Below are positions 5,993-8,660 of a stretch of DNA of 8,660 nt, piece by piece. Position numbers and translations under genes: made by a program. Position 1 is the first letter of the stretch. Every line of letters starts with the position of its first letter. The DNA comes from Omnitrophica WOR_2 bacterium GWA2_47_8. GTDB taxonomy: Bacteria > Omnitrophota > Gorgyraeia > Zapsychrales > GWA2-47-8. The notes under the pieces are model-generated. The model saw nothing but the letters and a program-made list of their open reading frames with translations, had not been told where the DNA came from and searched no databases. The DNA lies in assembly GCA_001805375.1 (NCBI GenBank), contig MHFY01000152.1:4461-13120 (forward strand). Reading direction: 5' to 3'.

Positions 5993-7242
5993 TATTTTTG
6001 GCGCTACGCTATCTTTTCGCGCGGCCGCGGCAGACTGTCCTGACGCTCTTGGGGATCTTTTTGGGGACGGCGGCGTATGTTTCGATCTCCGGGTTTATGC
6101 TGGGCTTTAGAGGATATCTGGTTGATCAGCTTATCAATAATGATGCGCATGTTCATATCTCCGCCAGGGAAGAATTCTTGACGGACCATTCTCTGGATGG
6201 ATCGTTTTATGACCGGCTGTACAGCCATGTCTTTTGGGACCCGGCTCCTTCGGGCCGAAAGGACAGCAACATGGTCGAGAATCCGCAGCAATGGTACCAG
6301 CGGCTGAAAGCGGATCCACGGGTCGAGGCCTATTCGCCGCAGCTGACCGCTTCGGTCATTTTCAGCAACGGAACGGCTGAGGCGCCGGCGACCTTGATCG
6401 GCTGTGACCCTGCCCAGCAGGTGAAAGTGACCACGATCGGCACGTATGTTGTGGAAGGGGATTTTTCGGACCTTATCGTTGGTGGGGACCGGGTCGTGAT
6501 TGGCAGTGAATTGCAGAGAAGGCTGGGGATCAAGGTCTCCCAGAACGTGATGGTTTCGTTAAGCAACGGCCCGCCTACGCCTTTTAAAGTGGTCGCTGTT
6601 TTTAAAACCGGGAATAAACTGACGGACAGCCTTGCGTACGGGGCGCTCAATGATGTCCAAAAGGTCAACCGCACGCCGAATCACGTCAACAAGATCGCGG
6701 TGAGGCTTTATGACCACACGCAGTCCGCCGCTTTGGCCAAGTCGTGGTCCAAGATCAGCCTGGAGCGGGTGGAAAGCTGGGACCAGGTCAATGCCAATAT
6801 CTTTGATGTGTTCCGGATCCAGGACGCGGTGCGGTTCATGTCCGTCGGGGCGGTCATCATCGTGGCGGGTTTTGGGATCTACAATGTTTTGAACATGATG
6901 GTGATGCACAAAAGGAAAGATATCGCGATCTTGCGCTCGATGGGTTACGGCAAAGACGATATTATTTCACTTTTTTTCTCTCAAGGATTGATCTTAGGGG
7001 TCACAGGGACTTTGCTAGGGCTGGTTTTCAGCTATTTCTTTTGTCGGTATCTGCAGACGATCCCTTTTGGAGGAGGCCCTTTTGGCTCGGGTACGGGGCA
7101 CCTGATGGTTTCTTTTGACCCCAGGATTTATATTCAATCCGCTACCCTTGGGTTGCTTTCGTCCTCCATTGCCAGCATCCTGCCGGCCAGTTCCGCCGGG
7201 AAACTCACGCCCATTGAGATCATCCGCGCCACCGCAGAGTGA
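5989..7242 (+). CDS. ABC exporter permease, LolC/MacB (FtsX) family
   Basis: Inner-membrane permease of the type VII ABC (MacB/LolCDE/FtsX) class, which uses ATP on the cytoplasmic side to drive movement in the outer leaflet or periplasm. It has the four-helix layout: TM1 at about 15-38, a large outer domain (about 45-275), and three C-terminal helices at about 283-305, 327-354 and 379-402. The coupling region HKRKDIAILRSMGYGKDDI (307-325) before the third helix matches the LolC/LolE pattern for ATPase contact. At 417 aa it is close to LolC/LolE and lacks the fused ATPase of MacB. Only one permease gene is present, so a homodimer is expected, whereas LolC and LolE form a heterodimer. It overlaps the adaptor gene by 4 nt and ends 4 nt before the ATPase gene. 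The substrate is unknown. Confidence 0.9.
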   Translation: MIFLALRYLFARPRQTVLTLLGIFLGTAAYVSISGFMLGFRGYLVDQLINNDAHVHISAREEFLTDHSLDGSFYDRLYSHVFWDPAPSGRKDSNMVENPQQWYQRLKADPRVEAYSPQLTASVIFSNGTAEAPATLIGCDPAQQVKVTTIGTYVVEGDFSDLIVGGDRVVIGSELQRRLGIKVSQNVMVSLSNGPPTPFKVVAVFKTGNKLTDSLAYGALNDVQKVNRTPNHVNKIAVRLYDHTQSAALAKSWSKISLERVESWDQVNANIFDVFRIQDAVRFMSVGAVIIVAGFGIYNVLNMMVMHKRKDIAILRSMGYGKDDIISLFFSQGLILGVTGTLLGLVFSYFFCRYLQTIPFGGGPFGSGTGHLMVSFDPRIYIQSATLGLLSSSIASILPASSAGKLTPIEIIRATAE

Positions 7243-7246
7243 TCCT

Positions 7247-7903
7247 ATGAGTATTATTGCGAAACATGTCGGAAAAACGATCGGCGAACCGCCGACCAGG
7301 ATCCTGACGGATATCAGCCTTGAGATTCGCGACGGTGAATTCCTGGCCTTGACCGGCCGTTCCGGTTCCGGGAAAAGCACGCTGCTGTATCTTTTAAGCA
7401 GCCTGGATACGCCGTCGGAAGGGGACATCGAGATCGAGGGCCGTAAGGTAAGCCGCATGGAAACCGAAACGCTGCATCGTTTCCGTAACGAGACAATGGG
7501 TTTTATTTTTCAATTCTATTACCTTCTGGCGGATCTGAATGTCGTTGAAAATGTGCTGATGCCGGCGCGGAAACCAGGGAAAGAAAATGAGAAAAGGCCT
7601 TACGCGGAGTCGCTTTTGGAGCGTTTTGGCCTGGCGGATAAAATGCATCGGCTGCCCCGCCAGCTTTCCGGAGGCGAGCAGCAGCGGGTCGCGATCGCGC
7701 GCGCGTTGGTGATGGAGCCGAAATACGTTTTTGCCGATGAGCCCACCGGGTCATTGGATTCGGTCAACGGCGAGAACGTCATGAACCTTATCCAGTACGC
7801 GAATGAAAAACTGAAGACAACGATCATTATGGTCACGCACGAACAGGATTTTGCCCGTCTCGCCAAGCGCCAGATCCAATTGGTCGATGGAAAGATTTTT
7901 TAA
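7247..7903 (+). CDS. ABC exporter ATP-binding protein, LolD/MacB type
   Basis: Cytoplasmic ATPase (218 aa) that powers the permease encoded immediately upstream. All motifs are intact: Walker A GRSGSGKST (37-45), Q-loop Gln89 (FIFQFYYLL), signature LSGGEQQ (140-146), Walker B YVFADE with catalytic Glu165, D-loop SLD (169-171) and H-loop His198 (VTHEQD). The LSGGEQQRVAIARAL block and ADEPTGSLD are typical of the LolD/MacB/FtsE group. The ATG at 7247 is chosen because it sits 4 nt after the permease stop and gives the usual family N-terminus; an upstream in-frame extension to 7115 would run across permease coding sequence and reads as low-complexity Pro-rich protein. The Shine-Dalgarno is weak, consistent with coupling to the preceding gene. 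It is the last gene of the operon; no clear terminator follows. Confidence 0.93.
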   Translation: MSIIAKHVGKTIGEPPTRILTDISLEIRDGEFLALTGRSGSGKSTLLYLLSSLDTPSEGDIEIEGRKVSRMETETLHRFRNETMGFIFQFYYLLADLNVVENVLMPARKPGKENEKRPYAESLLERFGLADKMHRLPRQLSGGEQQRVAIARALVMEPKYVFADEPTGSLDSVNGENVMNLIQYANEKLKTTIIMVTHEQDFARLAKRQIQLVDGKIF

Positions 7904-7909
7904 ATTAAA

Positions 7910-7938
7910 TTAGAATATTCGATCGCACAGTTTATAAT
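7910..7938 (+). promoter_or_regulatory. Putative sigma-70 promoter for the small zinc-finger gene
   Basis: A perfect -10 hexamer TATAAT lies at 7933-7938 with a weak -35 (TTAGAA, 7910-7915, three of six matches) at 17-bp spacing. It falls in the AT-rich gap after the ATPase gene, leaving a leader of about 80 nt before the ATG at 8026. The leader has only short inverted repeats (for example ATCC/GGAT, 7998-8009). Confidence 0.45.
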
Positions 7939-8025
7939 AATTTAATCGTTAAGATTGTTGGTGCAATGCCTCAGGTTTTTTTCTTGAGATCAGTGTAATC
8001 CTTTAGGATAATCAACGGGAGGTCT

Positions 8026-8217
8026 ATGAAACGAAAAACATGCTCCAAATGTAAAAAAAGCAAGGGCCGTCAGCAGTTCTCAAAGAACGCGTCAAATGTC
8101 GACGGGTACGATCATTACTGCAAGGCCTGCAACAGCAAGCGCATGCACAAGTATTTCAGCACGCGTAAGGGTAAGGCCGCGATGGACAGGGCGACCAGAA
8201 GAAGAAAAAGACGTTAG
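8026..8217 (+). CDS. Small basic zinc-finger protein
   Basis: A 63-aa protein with two CxxC pairs, Cys6/Cys9 (CSKC) and Cys32/Cys35 (CKAC), separated by 22 residues. The spacer (KKSKGRQQFSKN then DGYDHYCKAC) follows a pattern common in small treble-clef or HNH-type zinc-binding proteins from bacteria and phages. The C-terminal third is strongly basic and ends RRRKRR, consistent with nucleic-acid binding. There is no HNH catalytic core, so nuclease activity is not expected from this chain alone. A good Shine-Dalgarno (GGGAGG, 8017-8022) precedes the ATG by only 3 nt. The gene stands alone between a putative promoter and a putative terminator, which suggests independent expression. Function unknown. 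Confidence 0.75.
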   Translation: MKRKTCSKCKKSKGRQQFSKNASNVDGYDHYCKACNSKRMHKYFSTRKGKAAMDRATRRRKRR

Positions 8218-8232
8218 TGCCTTAAAACCTGC

Positions 8233-8284
8233 ACGCCGTATCCGCGCTTGAACAAGGATGGGGAGATACCGCCGGCGTTTTATT
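8233..8284 (+). terminator. Putative intrinsic terminator after the zinc-finger gene
   Basis: ACGCCG (8233-8238) pairs with CGGCGT (8273-8278), and TATC/GATA extends the stem inside after a bulge. A TTTTATT tract follows from 8278. The loop is long (about 25 nt), so efficiency is uncertain. The stretch from 8285 to 8304 holds only a short AAGC/GCTT hairpin. Confidence 0.5.
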
Positions 8285-8304
8285 AAGCTGAGCTTTATCT
8301 TAAC

Positions 8305-8333
8305 TTGACAAGGGTTTGCGGGGTGCCTATAAT
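8305..8333 (+). promoter_or_regulatory. Perfect consensus sigma-70 promoter
   Basis: TTGACA at 8305-8310 and TATAAT at 8328-8333 match the housekeeping consensus at all twelve positions, with the optimal 17-bp spacer. Transcription should begin near 8340. No coding frame with a plausible start follows for about 170 nt, so the first product is an untranslated RNA. Confidence 0.85.
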
Positions 8334-8339
8334 CAAATC

Positions 8340-8497
8340 CGGTTAAATTTCTGCGGCCTTCGGCGGTCCGCCCTTTTCAATATTTTTTAAGATTGAAGGA
8401 CGAGGCTCGCCAATGAAGGCGGCCGTGGAAAGAATAAAGCAATGACGCTTTTAAGAAACCCAAGAAATCCATGGATGGATGACTTGGGCATTTTTTT
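8340..8497 (+). ncRNA. Structured leader or small RNA of about 155 nt, unrecognised
   Basis: Bounded by a consensus promoter and an intrinsic terminator. Visible stems: GCGGCC/GGTCCGC (8353-8371, one bulge), TTTTCAAT/ATTGAAGG (8374-8399, two G-U pairs), GGCTCGCC/GGCGGCC (8404-8424, one bulged U, loop AATGAA) and AAAGC/GCTTT (8436-8451, loop AATGAC), then the terminator hairpin. The last two stems carry near-identical hexaloops. The terminator ends 12 nt before the ATG of the next gene, the usual geometry of a transcription-attenuating riboswitch or leader. It could equally be a free small RNA. I compared it from memory with 6S, SRP, tmRNA and common riboswitch consensus motifs and found no match. 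Start position is inferred from the promoter. Confidence 0.6.
8459..8497 (+). terminator. Strong intrinsic terminator
   Basis: CCCAAG (8459-8464) pairs with CTTGGG (8483-8488). Inside, an AA/GA internal loop is followed by an ATCC/GGAT stem with a 6-nt loop. Seven T residues follow at 8491-8497. The Shine-Dalgarno of the next gene begins 2 nt after the T-run, so termination here would silence that gene. Confidence 0.85.
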
Positions 8498-8508
8498 CAA
8501 AGGAGACT

Positions 8509-8660
8509 ATGAGCGCAAAACAAATATCCCTGATGAAACGTTATGAAAGCCTTGTTATCGGTACTTTCGCGGTGTCGTTCTTGGTGATCTTCATCGGCGT
8601 TGTGATCAATGTCACTCCGGCTAATTTCGTACCCGATCCCCAGGAGAAAGCATCGCAGGA
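8509..8660 (+). CDS. Membrane-anchored protein of unknown function, 3'-partial
   Basis: The ATG at 8509 follows AAAGGAG (8499-8505) with a short 3-nt spacing, and the frame stays open to the window edge. The 50 visible residues begin MSAKQISLMKRYES, then a single membrane helix at about residues 15-34 (VIGTFAVSFLVIFIGVVINV), then a polar stretch (TPANFVPDPQEKASQ). Basic residues before the helix suggest the N-terminus is cytoplasmic and the rest of the protein outside the inner membrane. Too little is visible to name a family. Its expression is probably controlled by the promoter-leader-terminator unit directly upstream. Confidence 0.7.
   Translation, partial: MSAKQISLMKRYESLVIGTFAVSFLVIFIGVVINVTPANFVPDPQEKASQ

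Noticed and set aside
7115..7246. Longer N-terminus for the ATPase gene starting at 7115
   Set aside because: The extension lies entirely inside the permease coding region, reads as Pro/Ser/Arg-rich low-complexity protein, and the family N-terminus begins at the ATG at 7247.

Overview
The window is a gene-dense stretch, all on the plus strand, from a Gram-negative (diderm) bacterium. The diderm call rests on the membrane adaptor plus LolC/MacB-like permease plus LolD/MacB-like ATPase set. Start codons mix ATG and GTG, and Shine-Dalgarno strength varies. GC is moderate (about 53-60% in sampled lines of most genes, about 40% in the first gene). The style recalls uncultured lineages such as Omnitrophota, but that is a low-confidence inference.

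Layout: (a) 3-1345, the end of an unrecognised membrane protein overlapping by 4 nt an RluA-family pseudouridine synthase. (b) 1380-2606, a sodium:dicarboxylate/amino-acid symporter with a divergent substrate site. (c) 2625-3380, a receiver domain followed by one membrane helix and a short outer tail. (d) 3377-5164, a short-chain dehydrogenase-like protein (zinc-ribbon front end, missing catalytic Tyr) bracketed by two 47-bp inverted repeats that are 43/47 identical, with several hairpins inside them. Right after the second repeat lies a 27-bp remnant that encodes the same C-terminus as the dehydrogenase. (e) 5204-7903, a tight three-gene operon: short membrane adaptor, permease, ATPase. (f) 8026-8217, a 63-aa zinc-finger protein with its own putative promoter and terminator. 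(g) 8305-8497, a perfect consensus sigma-70 promoter driving a roughly 155-nt hairpin-rich RNA that ends in a strong intrinsic terminator, just before (h) the start of a membrane-anchored protein that leaves the window at 8509.

The exporter genes work together: ATPase and permease drive lipid, lipoprotein or small-molecule movement, and the adaptor sits on the outer face of the inner membrane. The two most unusual parts are the inverted-repeat-bracketed dehydrogenase unit and the promoter-leader-terminator RNA near the right end. Neither matches a system I recognise; both rest on sequence I can see, and their functions are inferred.
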